Positions 8,436 to 17,304 of a stretch of 64,000 bases of DNA are shown here, piece after piece. The DNA comes from Trujillonella endophytica. GTDB taxonomy: Bacteria; Actinomycetota; Actinomycetes; Mycobacteriales; Geodermatophilaceae. Position 1 is the first letter of the stretch; the number at the start of each line of letters is the position of its first letter. The position numbers and the translations under genes are program-made. Under the pieces are notes generated by a model, which was not told the origin of the DNA, ran no database searches, and saw only the letters and a program-made list of their open reading frames with translations. The DNA lies in the NCBI RefSeq assembly GCF_019799905.1, contig NZ_JABGCI010000001.1, positions 186,001 to 250,000 of the forward strand. The letters run 5' to 3'.

Positions 8436-9617
8436 GTGGCCGAGGAGGACTCACCGTTCCCGCCCGACGTCGTGGCGGCGCTCACGGAGCAGCTGCCCGC
8501 CGTCGCCGAGTCCACGATCGCGACCATCGTCGTCGAGGTCCCCAGCTACGCCGACGCCTTCAGCGGGGACATGGGCCGCACCATCGACCGCGCCGTCCAG
8601 CTGGCGCTCGGCGGCTTCCTCAGCCTGGCCACCGGTGGGGCCGACCCGAGCCGGCCCATCGGCCCCGCGCTCGACGGCGCGTACGCGCTGGGGCGGGGCG
8701 AGGCCCGGAGCGGCCGGTCGATGGACGCGCTGCTGGCCGCCTTCCGCGTCGGTGCCCGGGTCTCCTGGCGGCACATGAGCAGCGCCGCCGTCGCCGCCGG
8801 CATGTCACCGGAGGGGCTCGCGCGCTTCGCCGAGCTGGTGTTCGCCTACATCGACCAGCTGTCGGCCTCCAGCGTCGCCGGGCACGCCGACGAGCTCGCC
8901 TCCACCGGCCGGGCCCGCCGTCGGCACCTGGAGCGGCTGGCGACCGTGCTGCTGGCGGGGCGCCCGCTGCACGAGCTGACCCCGGCGGCCGAGCGGGCGG
9001 AGTGGCTGCCCCCGCGGACCCTGACCGTCGTCCTCCTGCCGGAGACGCACGCCCGGGCCGCCCTGTCCGCCCTCGACGTGCGCACCCTGGTCAGCACGGA
9101 GGAGCCACCCGACGCCGGTCCCGGCCCCGAGCGCGTGGTGCTGCTGGTCCCCGACGCGGAGCGCCGCGGGCGCGGCGCCCTCGTGGCGGCGCTCGAGGGC
9201 AAGGAGGCGGTCATCGGGCCGCCGCGGCCGTGGGCCCAGGCGCAGGCGTCGTACGCGCGGGCGCAGCGGGCCCTGCAGCTGGGCATGCGCGCCGAGGGGA
9301 CGGCGCCGCTGGACACCGAGGAGCGGCTGGCGGAGCTGGTCCTGCGCGCCGACGCGACCGCGCTGGCCGATCTGCGCGCCCGGGTGCTCGCCCCGCTGGC
9401 CGGCGTCGGGGACACGGCCCGCGAGAAGCTCACCGAGACGCTGCGTTCCTGGCTGCTGCACCACGGCCGGCGCGACGCGGTCGCCGCGGACCTCTTCGTG
9501 CACCCACAGACCGTGCGCTACCGGATGGGGCAGCTGCGGGAGCTCTTCGGCACCCGCCTCGACGACCCGCAGACCGTGCTGGAGCTGACGCTGGCGCTCG
9601 CCCTCCCGCCGTCCTGA
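8436..9617 (+). CDS. PucR/CdaR-type transcriptional regulator
   Basis: About 393 residues. The N-terminal 160 residues are a helical sensor-like region, the middle is a GGDEF-like remnant typical of the family (residues 190-290), and the C-terminus is the PucR helix-turn-helix: LHHGRRDAVAADLFVHPQTVRYRMGQL split over residues 345-371. The GTG at 8436 is chosen because AAAGGAGGT lies just before it; a TTG at 8409 is possible. The divergent placement suggests it controls the desaturase/reductase genes; the effector is unknown. Confidence 0.85.
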   Translation: MAEEDSPFPPDVVAALTEQLPAVAESTIATIVVEVPSYADAFSGDMGRTIDRAVQLALGGFLSLATGGADPSRPIGPALDGAYALGRGEARSGRSMDALLAAFRVGARVSWRHMSSAAVAAGMSPEGLARFAELVFAYIDQLSASSVAGHADELASTGRARRRHLERLATVLLAGRPLHELTPAAERAEWLPPRTLTVVLLPETHARAALSALDVRTLVSTEEPPDAGPGPERVVLLVPDAERRGRGALVAALEGKEAVIGPPRPWAQAQASYARAQRALQLGMRAEGTAPLDTEERLAELVLRADATALADLRARVLAPLAGVGDTAREKLTETLRSWLLHHGRRDAVAADLFVHPQTVRYRMGQLRELFGTRLDDPQTVLELTLALALPPS

Positions 9618-9718
9618 GAGGCGACCCGCACCTGGCGTGCAGGGAGGTCACAGGCGCGCCGCAGAGCCTCGGATCCGTGCCGCACCGACGAGGGCGGCCG
9701 GACACCGGAGGAGCTCCC

Positions 9719-10010
9719 ATGGCGCGCAGCCTCACCCCGCCCACCGCCCGTGAGCGGATCGGCGCCCATCCGTGGGTCCGCCGGCCGGTGCCCGCGCCGC
9801 CCGAGCTGACGGCCGAGCTCGCCGTCCGCGCGTCGCCCGCGCCGCGCTGGACGCGCATCCGGGCGCGGTGGTGCAGACCGTGGAGGCCGACGACGCGGGC
9901 CGGTTCACCGCCCGCCTCACCTCGCCGCCGGGCGAGCGGCTGGTCGTCCGGCTCGACGCCGACCTGACGGTGCTCGGGCCGGGTCGTCGAGCTCCGCTGA
10001 CCGGCTGGGC
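9719..10010 (+). pseudogene. Small gene with an apparent single-base frameshift (possibly PepSY-like)
   Basis: A strong ribosome site (GGAGGAG) and ATG at 9719 open a frame reading MARSLTPPTARERIGAHPW and on to ELAVR. At about 9830 coding character jumps to another frame, which reads ALDAHPGAVVQTVEADDAG, then RFTARLTSPP, then RLDADLTVLG. That is typical of small PepSY-like or bacterial peptide-propeptide folds. The second frame has no stop before it enters the convergent methyltransferase. One missing base would join the parts, though the 3' end would still be unclear. It could be a real pseudogene or a sequencing error. The surrounding gap (9618-10010) holds nothing else I recognise. Confidence 0.45.
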
Positions 10011-10619
10011 TCAGGCCACGGTCAGCACCGCCACGAGGAAGTCGGAGTCGGGCGTGAACGGGTGCAGGTGCCAGGTCGACAGCAGCACGGACGGCGCCAG
10101 CCCGGCGGTGCGCGCGTCGGCGAGGAACTCGTCGAAGGCGTAGTCGCGGCCGGCACCGAAGCCGACGACCGCCCGGCCCTCGGGGGCGAGATGGGCGCGG
10201 AACCGGCGCAGCACCTCCCGGCGGGTGCTCGGCGCCAGGAAGGTGACGACGTTGCCGGCGCAGACGATGGCGTCGAAGCGGTCGGGCAGGTCCAGCTCGG
10301 CGAGATCGCCCACCAGCCAGCGAGGGCCGGGGTGGTCCTCCTCGGCGGCAGCGATCAGGACCGGGTCGACGTCCACCCCGACGACGTCGTGACCGGCGCG
10401 GGCGAGGTGCCCACCGATCCGGCCCGGCCCGCAGCCGGCGTCGAGCACCCGGGAGCCGCGCGGGAGCATCGCGTCGACCAGCCGTGCCTCCCCGACGATG
10501 TCGGTGCCCTGCCCGGCCATCGTGCGGAAGCGCTGCACGTACGCGGCGGAGTGACCGGGGTCGGCCTCGGTCATCCGCACCCAGGCGCTCGGTTCGGGGG
10601 CGCTCTGTCCGGTGTTCAC
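10011..10619 (-). CDS. Class I SAM-dependent methyltransferase, coupled to dinB
   Basis: 202 residues with motif I VLDAGCGPGRIGGHL (about residue 50), VVGVDVDPVLI, FDAIVCAGNVVTFL and RAHLAPEGRAVVGF. The GTG start at 10619 overlaps the dinB stop by GTGA, which fixes the start and implies translational coupling with the polymerase. The substrate is unknown. The coupling could point to a role in DNA damage, but adjacent actinobacterial genes often overlap without functional linkage. Confidence 0.85.
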   Translation of the reverse strand: MNTGQSAPEPSAWVRMTEADPGHSAAYVQRFRTMAGQGTDIVGEARLVDAMLPRGSRVLDAGCGPGRIGGHLARAGHDVVGVDVDPVLIAAAEEDHPGPRWLVGDLAELDLPDRFDAIVCAGNVVTFLAPSTRREVLRRFRAHLAPEGRAVVGFGAGRDYAFDEFLADARTAGLAPSVLLSTWHLHPFTPDSDFLVAVLTVA

Positions 10620-11971
10620 GGCTCCATCGTCGCGGCCCGCCAGTCCGGCGGGTCGGCCGGGTGCAGCGCAGGGTCGTCGGCGGCGAAGGTGCGCACCGGC
10701 CCGGGCGGGGTCAGCGGCCCCTCGAACCGCACGGTGACCCGGCCGATCCCGCGGCCCCACACCCAGCCGGCGCCGAGCTCGTCGTGCCGGACGTCCTGCC
10801 CCGGCCACCACCGGCGCTCGGCGGGGAGGTCGGGCTCCGGCTCGGGCGCGGCGGCCGGCACGTCGTCGGCCCCGGCCGGCTCGTCCGCGTCGGGGCCGAG
10901 CGAGAACAGGTCGCCCTGCGCGTACAGCGAGAGCCCGGACACCCCGACCCCCAGCAGGCGCAGGCCCCCGGCCGTCCCGGCCTCGTCGAGCAGCCGCCGG
11001 GCGATGCCGGCGATCAGCCGGTCGTCGTCGGTGGGCTGCGGGAGGGTCTGGGAGCGGGTGAGCGTCGTGAAGTCGTAGCGGCGCAGCTTGAGCGTCACCG
11101 TGCGGCCGGACCAGGCCCCGGCGCGCAGCCGCCCGCCGACCCGGGCGGCCATCGCGTCGATCTCCCGGCCGAGCACGGCCCGGTCGGTCAGGTCGCGTTC
11201 GAAGGTCTCCTCGGCGGACACGGACTTGATCTCCCGATCCGGGACGACGGCGCGGTCGTCCTCGGCGCGGGCCAGCTGGTACAGCCCGGTGCCGTGCGCG
11301 CGGCCGGCCAGCGCGACGAGGTCGGGCAGCGAGCGGGCGGCCAGGTCGCCGACCGTGCGGACGCCGACCGCGTGCAGCCGCTCGGCCGTGGCCGGCCCGA
11401 CGCCGCCCAGCCGGGTCACCGGCAGCGGGTGCAACAGCTCCAGCTCCGTGCCGGGCGGGACGACGACGAGGCCGTCGGGCTTGTCGAGCTCGGAGCCGAG
11501 CTTGGCCATGAGCTTCGAGCTGCCGATGCCCACCGACCCGGTCACCCCGCCGGTCGCGGCGGCGATCCGCTCCTTGAGCCCCCGGGCCAGTTCCGTCACA
11601 CCGTCGACCGACAGGTCCGGTCCCTCGGCGGCGGCGAGGTCGACGTACGCCTCGTCGATCGAGACCGGCTCGACCAGCGGGGAGACCTCGCGCAGCAGCT
11701 CCATCACCACGTCGGAGGTGGCCCGGTACGCGCCGAAGCGCCCGCCGAGGAACGCCGTCCCGCTCGGGCAGCGACGCCGGGCCTCGGCGGTGGACATCGC
11801 CGACCGGGCGCCGTAGGCCCGGGCCTCGTAGGAGGCGGTGGCGACGACGCCGCGGCCGCCCACCCCGCCGACGACCACCGGCCGCCCCCGCAGCGAGGGT
11901 TTGTCACGCTGCTCGACGGCGGCGAAGAACGCGTCCAGGTCCAGGTGGAGCACGCTGGCCTCTCGACGCAC
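10616..11971 (-). CDS. dinB: DNA polymerase IV (Y-family translesion polymerase)
   Basis: 451 residues. Catalytic acidic residues are in LHLDLDAFFAAVEQ (about 10) and SIDEAYVDL (about 105). The helix-hairpin-helix region GVGPATAERLHAVG and the little finger domain follow. A C-terminal tail from about 380 (DELGAGWVWGRGIGRVTVRF) is characteristic of actinobacterial DinB proteins and lacks an obvious beta-clamp box. The GTG at 11971 follows a GGGAGGA ribosome site. It bypasses damaged template bases during replication. Confidence 0.94.
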   Translation of the reverse strand: MRREASVLHLDLDAFFAAVEQRDKPSLRGRPVVVGGVGGRGVVATASYEARAYGARSAMSTAEARRRCPSGTAFLGGRFGAYRATSDVVMELLREVSPLVEPVSIDEAYVDLAAAEGPDLSVDGVTELARGLKERIAAATGGVTGSVGIGSSKLMAKLGSELDKPDGLVVVPPGTELELLHPLPVTRLGGVGPATAERLHAVGVRTVGDLAARSLPDLVALAGRAHGTGLYQLARAEDDRAVVPDREIKSVSAEETFERDLTDRAVLGREIDAMAARVGGRLRAGAWSGRTVTLKLRRYDFTTLTRSQTLPQPTDDDRLIAGIARRLLDEAGTAGGLRLLGVGVSGLSLYAQGDLFSLGPDADEPAGADDVPAAAPEPEPDLPAERRWWPGQDVRHDELGAGWVWGRGIGRVTVRFEGPLTPPGPVRTFAADDPALHPADPPDWRAATMEP

Positions 11972-12080
11972 GGGCCCATCCTCCCGCGCTGCACCGACAC
12001 ACCTCACCGGACGGGGACGGCGCCGGCCGCCGCTGACGGCGCGCCCTCGGGTGCCGCCGGGTGGTGGCCGCTGCCGCGCG

Positions 12081-13820
12081 TCAGGCGTCGGTGAGGGCCG
12101 TGCCGGGCAGCCAGTCGGCGTCGAGCAGCTCGGCGATCTCCTGCAGCGAGGAGGTGTCCGCGCCCGCGGTGGACCCGCTGACCGCCAGCCGCTCCACCAT
12201 CACGCGGGCCACCTGCTCCTCGACGGTGTCCTCGGCGAAGGCGACACGCCACGGCGAGGTCTGCCCGTCGCGGTGGGTGCGGCCGGTGACCTGCCGGGCC
12301 TGGATGCCGGAGAAGCGGGGCTGGTGGAACAGCCCCACGCGGGGGGTGGCCGTGGCCGTGGCGCCGCCGGGCAGCAGCTCCCCCGCGTGCAGGCTGATCG
12401 ACGCCGTCACGGTGAAGACGCACACCGGGGCCGCGCCCGTCTGGAACCGCAGTCGCTCGGCCTCGACGTCGAACCGGTCCCGGCCGTAGATGCCGGCGAC
12501 GGCGATCCCCGCGTCCAGCAGCGCCTCGCGGATCGGGTCGGCTGCGGTCTCCACGAACTCCACCGACACCGCCACCTGCCGCTCCGCCTCGACCTGGGCC
12601 CGCACCCAGTCGACGGTCGCGGGTACCCGGATGAGGCCCGCCTTCTGCCGGAAGCGCAGCAGGGCCGCGCGGCCGCGGGCGGTCTGCCGGCCCTTCCGGG
12701 CCAGCTGCATCTCCGCGCGGAACTCGTTCCACTCGGCCTCGTAGCTCGCCCGTTCGGCGGGGGTGAGCGCGACCGCGGCGCCGCCCACCGACACCGCGCC
12801 CCACGGGGCCGACCGGTGCAGCGCGGCGGGCGGGTCGCCGGCGGTCAGCCACTCCTGCAGCCGCGCGAGGTCGCCGCGGCGCTCGTCGGCGTCCTCGGTC
12901 CAGGCCCAGCCGTAGCGGCCGCGTTCCACGTGGAACCCGTGCTCGGCGAGCTTCGCCGGGAGGTCGGCCCAGGCGCGCAGCGGCTCCCCGGCGCGGGCGG
13001 CGAACTGCGGCGCCAGGTAGGGCAGCTCGAGCGGGGTGTGCGCCGGGGTGGCGGTCGCCGCGATGACGAACGGGGCGTCCTTCACGCGGGCGGCGCCGGA
13101 GACCGACTTCCAGTGCTTCCAGCGCTGCGTGGTGGTGTGCCGGACCATGTGGGCCTCGTCGCCGATGACGACGTCAAACTGCGGCGCCGTCCTCAGCAGG
13201 GACGCGACCTTGGCCAGCCGGTCCCAGGTGGTGACGCACCAGCGCAGGTCACCGTCGCCGAAGCCGGCGATCGACCGCGTCCAGTGCGGGATCGTGATCG
13301 CGGCGGGGCGGTCGGCGACGACGAGCACCCGGTCGCCGCCGCGCATCTCGCAGACCTCGCGGGCGGCCATGATCGCCGTCCCAGTCTTGCCGACGCCGGG
13401 GTCGTCGCCGAGCAGGAACACCCGGTGGCCGGCCGCGGCGGAGGCGATGACGGCGTCCGCGCCGGTGCACTGCTCCTCGCGCGGCTCCAGCGACTTCGCC
13501 GCGGGCAGCGGGCGGGGCTCGTCGTTGAGCTCGTCCTCGAGGAAGCGCTCCAGCGTGTACGGCGGCGGGTCGTAGGGGGCCAGCTCCGGGGGCAGCCGCG
13601 GGCCGACGAACACGTGCGCCTGCAGGCCGGGGTGCCAGGTGGCGCCGGGGGCGGGGGCCCGGAAGGGGACGGCGAGCACCCACACGCGCTCCCCGGGCCC
13701 CGCCGTCGGCAGGTCGGGCGCCGGCTTCGCCGCGCGGCGGGCGGGCGCGCGCCGCTTCGTCGCGGTGCGGGTGGTGCTGGTGCTCGCGCGGGTCGTCGTG
13801 CGGCGGCGCCGTCCGGGCAT
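12081..13820 (-). CDS. SNF2-type superfamily II helicase/ATPase
   Basis: 579 residues. A basic, low-complexity N-terminus (RRRRTTTRASTSTTRTATKR) suggests nucleic-acid contact. Helicase motifs: Walker A GDDPGVGKTGTA (about 160), DEAH box GDEAHMV (about 235), motif III ATATPAHTP (about 270) and motif VI TGRTHRDGQ (about 530). The ATG at 13820 has an AGGGGAG ribosome site. The compact helicase, without extra chromatin-type domains, resembles helicases of phages and mobile elements, but no other mobile genes are near, so its role (repair, defence or remnant) is open. A perfect parS-like palindrome lies inside the coding sequence at 12923-12936, read as FHVER. Confidence 0.85.
   Translation of the reverse strand: MPGRRRRTTTRASTSTTRTATKRRAPARRAAKPAPDLPTAGPGERVWVLAVPFRAPAPGATWHPGLQAHVFVGPRLPPELAPYDPPPYTLERFLEDELNDEPRPLPAAKSLEPREEQCTGADAVIASAAAGHRVFLLGDDPGVGKTGTAIMAAREVCEMRGGDRVLVVADRPAAITIPHWTRSIAGFGDGDLRWCVTTWDRLAKVASLLRTAPQFDVVIGDEAHMVRHTTTQRWKHWKSVSGAARVKDAPFVIAATATPAHTPLELPYLAPQFAARAGEPLRAWADLPAKLAEHGFHVERGRYGWAWTEDADERRGDLARLQEWLTAGDPPAALHRSAPWGAVSVGGAAVALTPAERASYEAEWNEFRAEMQLARKGRQTARGRAALLRFRQKAGLIRVPATVDWVRAQVEAERQVAVSVEFVETAADPIREALLDAGIAVAGIYGRDRFDVEAERLRFQTGAAPVCVFTVTASISLHAGELLPGGATATATPRVGLFHQPRFSGIQARQVTGRTHRDGQTSPWRVAFAEDTVEEQVARVMVERLAVSGSTAGADTSSLQEIAELLDADWLPGTALTDA
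12923..12936. other. parS-like site 2 (perfect)
   Basis: GTTCCACGTGGAAC, a perfect 14-bp palindrome inside the helicase gene. It is the same sequence as the intergenic sites at 23398 and 34682. Confidence 0.65.
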
Positions 13821-13966
13821 GGAGTGCTCCCCTGTCGTCCGGCCGACGACGCTAGGCGGGAGCCGGCAGTCGGCCGAGCAGGCGCTCCGCGGTCGAAGGA
13901 CTGGAGCAGGGACCGCGACGGCACTACGTTCCGGCACGCGTTCCCGATGCGGAGGAGGAGTGCCCG

Positions 13967-15091
13967 ATGCCCGGACGAATCGCGTCGGCAGCCCGGCCGA
14001 CTGCCGGACTCGCGGCCACGTTCCTGGCCGTCCTCCTGGCCATGGTCGTGCTGGCTCCCACGACGGCGCCGGCGCACGCGCAGGAACGCACGGTGACCTA
14101 CCGGGTCATCTCGCAGGGGTCGGTGCTGGCCGACGTCGGGCAGTTCGCCGCCGTGGCCCGTGATGCGCTGACCGATCCGCGGGGCTGGAGCCTCGGCGGG
14201 ACGCTCGCGTTCCACCAGGTGTCCGGTGCCAGCGACTTCGACCTGATCCTCGCCTCCCCCGCTGTCGTCGCGAACGCCTCCCCCGGGTGCAGCGCGCAGT
14301 GGAGCTGCCGGGTGGGACGGAACGTCTACATCAACGACGAGCGGTGGCGCTCCGGCACCCAGGCCTGGCCCCACGGGCTGGACCTCTACCAGCGCTACGT
14401 GATCCTGCACGAGGTCGGCCACTGGCTCGGGATGGGGCACACCGACTGCCTGGCCCCCGGCCGCACCGCGTCGGTGATGCAGCAGCAGTCCATCTCCCTG
14501 CAGGGGTGCCGGGCCAACGTCTGGCCGGTCATCGCCGAGCGCGAGCAGGTCGGGCGCCGCCTCGGGGTCTCGGTCGCCTGGTCCGGAGTCGAGCAGCGCT
14601 ACCGGGCGCTCGGCCAGGACCGCTCCCTCCTCGGTGGGCCGGTCACCTGGGAGACGGTGGCACCCGACCGCAACGGTCGGTTCCAGCACTACTCGGGGTC
14701 CTGGGGCGCCTCGATCTACTGGCACCCGTGGACGGGTGCGCACGAGGTGTACGGGGCGATCCGGCAGCGGTGGGCGCAGTCGGGGTGGGAGCTGGGCCCG
14801 CTCAACTACCCGGTGACCGGTGAGCGGGGGACGCCGGACGGGGTCGGTCGGTTCAACCACTTCTCCGGGTCCGGGGGCGGGTCGATCTACTGGCACCCGT
14901 GGACGGGTGCGCACGAGGTGTACGGGGCGATCCGGCAGCGGTGGGCGCAGTCGGGGTGGGAGCTGGGCCCGCTGGGCTATCCGGTCAGCGGCGAGTACGA
15001 GGTCCAGGGCGGACGGCGCACCGACTTCCAGCGTGGGTCCATCACCTGGGACCGCGTCAGCGGAGCGACGCAGCTGACCCTCACCGGCTGA
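13967..15091 (+). CDS. Secreted DUF3152-type metallopeptidase-like protein with LGFP repeats
   Basis: 374 residues. Signal peptide with cleavage near APAHA|QE (about residue 40). Residues 45-200 match the DUF3152 style, with a zinc-binding HEVGHWLGMGHTDC motif (HExxHxxGxxH) and paired cysteines. Residues 205-365 hold LGFP-type repeats (WxLGPLxYPVxGE, ELGPL), which in actinobacteria are linked to cell-wall attachment. Two repeat units share an exact 92-bp block. It has a strong ribosome site (GGAGGAGG) before the ATG. Likely an exported, cell-wall-associated zinc protein; protease activity is inferred only from the motif. Confidence 0.85.
   Translation: MPGRIASAARPTAGLAATFLAVLLAMVVLAPTTAPAHAQERTVTYRVISQGSVLADVGQFAAVARDALTDPRGWSLGGTLAFHQVSGASDFDLILASPAVVANASPGCSAQWSCRVGRNVYINDERWRSGTQAWPHGLDLYQRYVILHEVGHWLGMGHTDCLAPGRTASVMQQQSISLQGCRANVWPVIAEREQVGRRLGVSVAWSGVEQRYRALGQDRSLLGGPVTWETVAPDRNGRFQHYSGSWGASIYWHPWTGAHEVYGAIRQRWAQSGWELGPLNYPVTGERGTPDGVGRFNHFSGSGGGSIYWHPWTGAHEVYGAIRQRWAQSGWELGPLGYPVSGEYEVQGGRRTDFQRGSITWDRVSGATQLTLTG
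14711..14973 (+). repeat. Direct repeat, exact 92-bp copies
   Basis: Bases 14711-14802 and 14882-14973 are identical, 171 bp (57 codons) apart. They encode adjacent LGFP repeat units of the secreted protein. This indicates recent duplication or conversion. Confidence 0.95.
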
Positions 15092-15143
15092 CCCGGTCCG
15101 GACCCGGCCCGGACCAGGCCGTGCGATCTGGTGGAATCGCCCG

Positions 15144-15989
15144 GTGACCGCCGACGCCGAGGAACGGCTGCACGCGCGGACCCTGGGTGAGGCCGGGCCG
15201 CGGGTGGTGTTCGTGCACGGCCTCTTCGGCCAGGGCAGGAACTGGACGACGATCGCGAAGGGGCTCAGCGACCGGCACCGGGTCACGCTGCTCGACCTGC
15301 CCAACCACGGGCACTCGCCCTGGACCGAGCGCGTCGACTACCTCGACATGGCCGGGCTCGTGGCCGCCGAGCTGGAGTCCTACGGCGAGCCCGCGACGAT
15401 GGTCGGCCACTCGATGGGCGGCAAGGTGGCGATGCAGCTGGCGCTGCGCCGGCCGGAGCTGCTGCGCGGGCTCGTCGTCGTCGACATCGCCCCCGTCGAG
15501 TACCCGGTCTCCGGCGGCCGGACCGACGACCCGGACGAGGAGGCCTCCCCGTTCGCGGCGTTCATCGCCGCGATGCAGGCCGTGGACGTCGAACGGCTGC
15601 GGACCCGCGACGAGGCCGACGCCGCGCTGCGCGAGGCGGTGCCCAGCCGGATGGTGCGCTCCTTCCTGCTGCAGAGCCTCGTCCGGGACGGGGTCGGTGC
15701 CGACGGCGGCTGGCGCTGGCGGCTGAACCTCGAGCTGCTCGGCCGCGACCTCGAGGAGTTGCGCGGCTTCCCCGACCCGCCTCCCGGCGCCACCTACGAC
15801 GGCCCGGTGCTGTGGATCGCGGGGGCCGACAGCCACTACGTGCTCCCGCGGGACCGGGAGCGGATGGACGCGCTCTTCCCGCGCACCCGGCTCGTGCGGA
15901 TCAAGGGCGCCGGGCACTGGGTGCACTCCGAGCAGCCGGAGGTCTTCCTCGAGACCGTGCGGAGGTTCCTGGCGTCCGTCGAGGACTGA
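15144..15989 (+). CDS. Alpha/beta hydrolase
   Basis: 281 residues. The oxyanion motif VFVHGLFGQGRNW is near residue 25, the nucleophile elbow VGHSMGG near 90, an acid residue lies in the VLWIAGADS region and the catalytic His in GAGHWVHSEQP near 260. No signal peptide. The layout resembles YbfF-type esterases and other small cytosolic hydrolases. The substrate cannot be told. The GTG start at 15144 has only a weak ribosome site. It ends six bases before the convergent broken GGDEF-EAL gene. Confidence 0.87.
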   Translation: MTADAEERLHARTLGEAGPRVVFVHGLFGQGRNWTTIAKGLSDRHRVTLLDLPNHGHSPWTERVDYLDMAGLVAAELESYGEPATMVGHSMGGKVAMQLALRRPELLRGLVVVDIAPVEYPVSGGRTDDPDEEASPFAAFIAAMQAVDVERLRTRDEADAALREAVPSRMVRSFLLQSLVRDGVGADGGWRWRLNLELLGRDLEELRGFPDPPPGATYDGPVLWIAGADSHYVLPRDRERMDALFPRTRLVRIKGAGHWVHSEQPEVFLETVRRFLASVED

Positions 15990-15994
15990 CCGGC

Positions 15995-17159
15995 TCAGCC
16001 GCGCCGGCCGGCCGGCTCCACCGCGGTCCGTGCCAGCAGCCGGCTGACGTCCCCGGCCGGCATCGGCCGGGCGAAGTGGTAGCCCTGGGCGATGTCGCAG
16101 CCGAGCTCGCGCAACGCGGCGACGTGCTCGGGCCCCTCGACGCCCTCGGCGACGACGGTCAGGCCGAGGTTGTGCGCGAGGTCGATGGCGGTCCGGACGA
16201 GGACGGCGTCCTGCTCGGTCACGGTCATCCCCAGCACGAAGGACTGGTCGATCTTCAGCTCGTCCACCGGCAGCCGTCGCAGGTACGCCATCGAGCTGTA
16301 CCCGGTGCCGAAGTCGTCGATGGAGAGGCGGACGCCGAGGGCGTGCAGGCGCTGGAGGACGTCCAGGCAGCGGGCGGCGTCCACCATGACCGCGCTCTCG
16401 GTGACCTCGAGCCGCAGCAGCGCCGCGGGGACGTCGTGCCGGGCCAGCAGGCGGGCCACGAGGTCGGGCAGCGAGGCGTCGAGCAGGCACCGGGTCGACA
16501 GGTTCACCGCGACGGGCAGCCGGGAGCCGGCGTCGGCCCACCGGTGCATCTGGTCCAGCGCGAGGATCAGCCCGGTGCCCTCGGCGACGGGGATGAACTC
16601 GGCCGGCGGGACGAGCCCCCGCTCGGGGTGCTGCCACCGGACGAGCGCCTCCAAGCCCTCCACGCGGCCGTCGGCCATGGCGTACTTGGGCCGGTAGTGC
16701 AGCAGCAGCTCGTCGTCGTGCTCCAGCGCGGCGCAGGTCACCCAGCACCGTCAGCCGGGACGAGGGGGCGACGTGCTCGGCGGGGTCGAAGACGACGGCG
16801 CCGGACTTGAACTCCTTCGCCACGTACATCGCGATGTCGGCGTGCCGCAGGAGGTCCGAGCCGGTCGTCCCGTGCCACGGCGACGCGGCGATGCCGATGC
16901 TCACCTCGATGTCGAGGGCCACGCCGTCCACGTCGAAGCGGCGGTGGAGGGCGGCGCGGATGCGGTCGGCCACCAGCTCCGCCTCGGCCACCCCGTCGAC
17001 CGCGGGCAGCAGCACGGCGAACTCGTCGCCACCGAGCCGGGCGACCGTGTCCCCGGCCCGGAGCACCGACTGCACCCGGGGCGCCACCTGGCGCAGGAGC
17101 TGGTCGCCCCAGGAGTGCCCGAGCGTGTCGTTGACCTCGGGCGAGGAGTGCCATGTCAT
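15995..17159 (-). pseudogene. Decayed diguanylate cyclase/phosphodiesterase (GGDEF-EAL)
   Basis: Two domain halves in different frames. The upstream half (to about 16726) is a GGDEF domain (VNDTLGHSWGDQLL, RLGGDEFAVLLP, ADIAMYVAKE). The downstream half is an EAL domain with [29 protein letters not shown] and VVAEGVEG. They join cleanly ([16 protein letters not shown]) if one base is restored near 16726. The 5' end is also missing: the GGDEF lacks the usual DLDxFK strand before EVNDTLGH, and no sensor domain precedes it. Truncation plus frameshift argues for a true pseudogene rather than only a sequencing slip. Confidence 0.75.
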
Positions 17160-17304
17160 CCGGATCGGTCCCGCAGGCGTCTCCCTCGAGCGTCCGCGGA
17201 CCCGGCGGTGCATACGGCGAGGTCAGCGCAGGCAGAGCCCCTCCGATGGGGTGAGGGCGCGCGGGACCGGACCGGGTGGGGCGGCGGGCTGCCATCCTGG
17301 CCGG

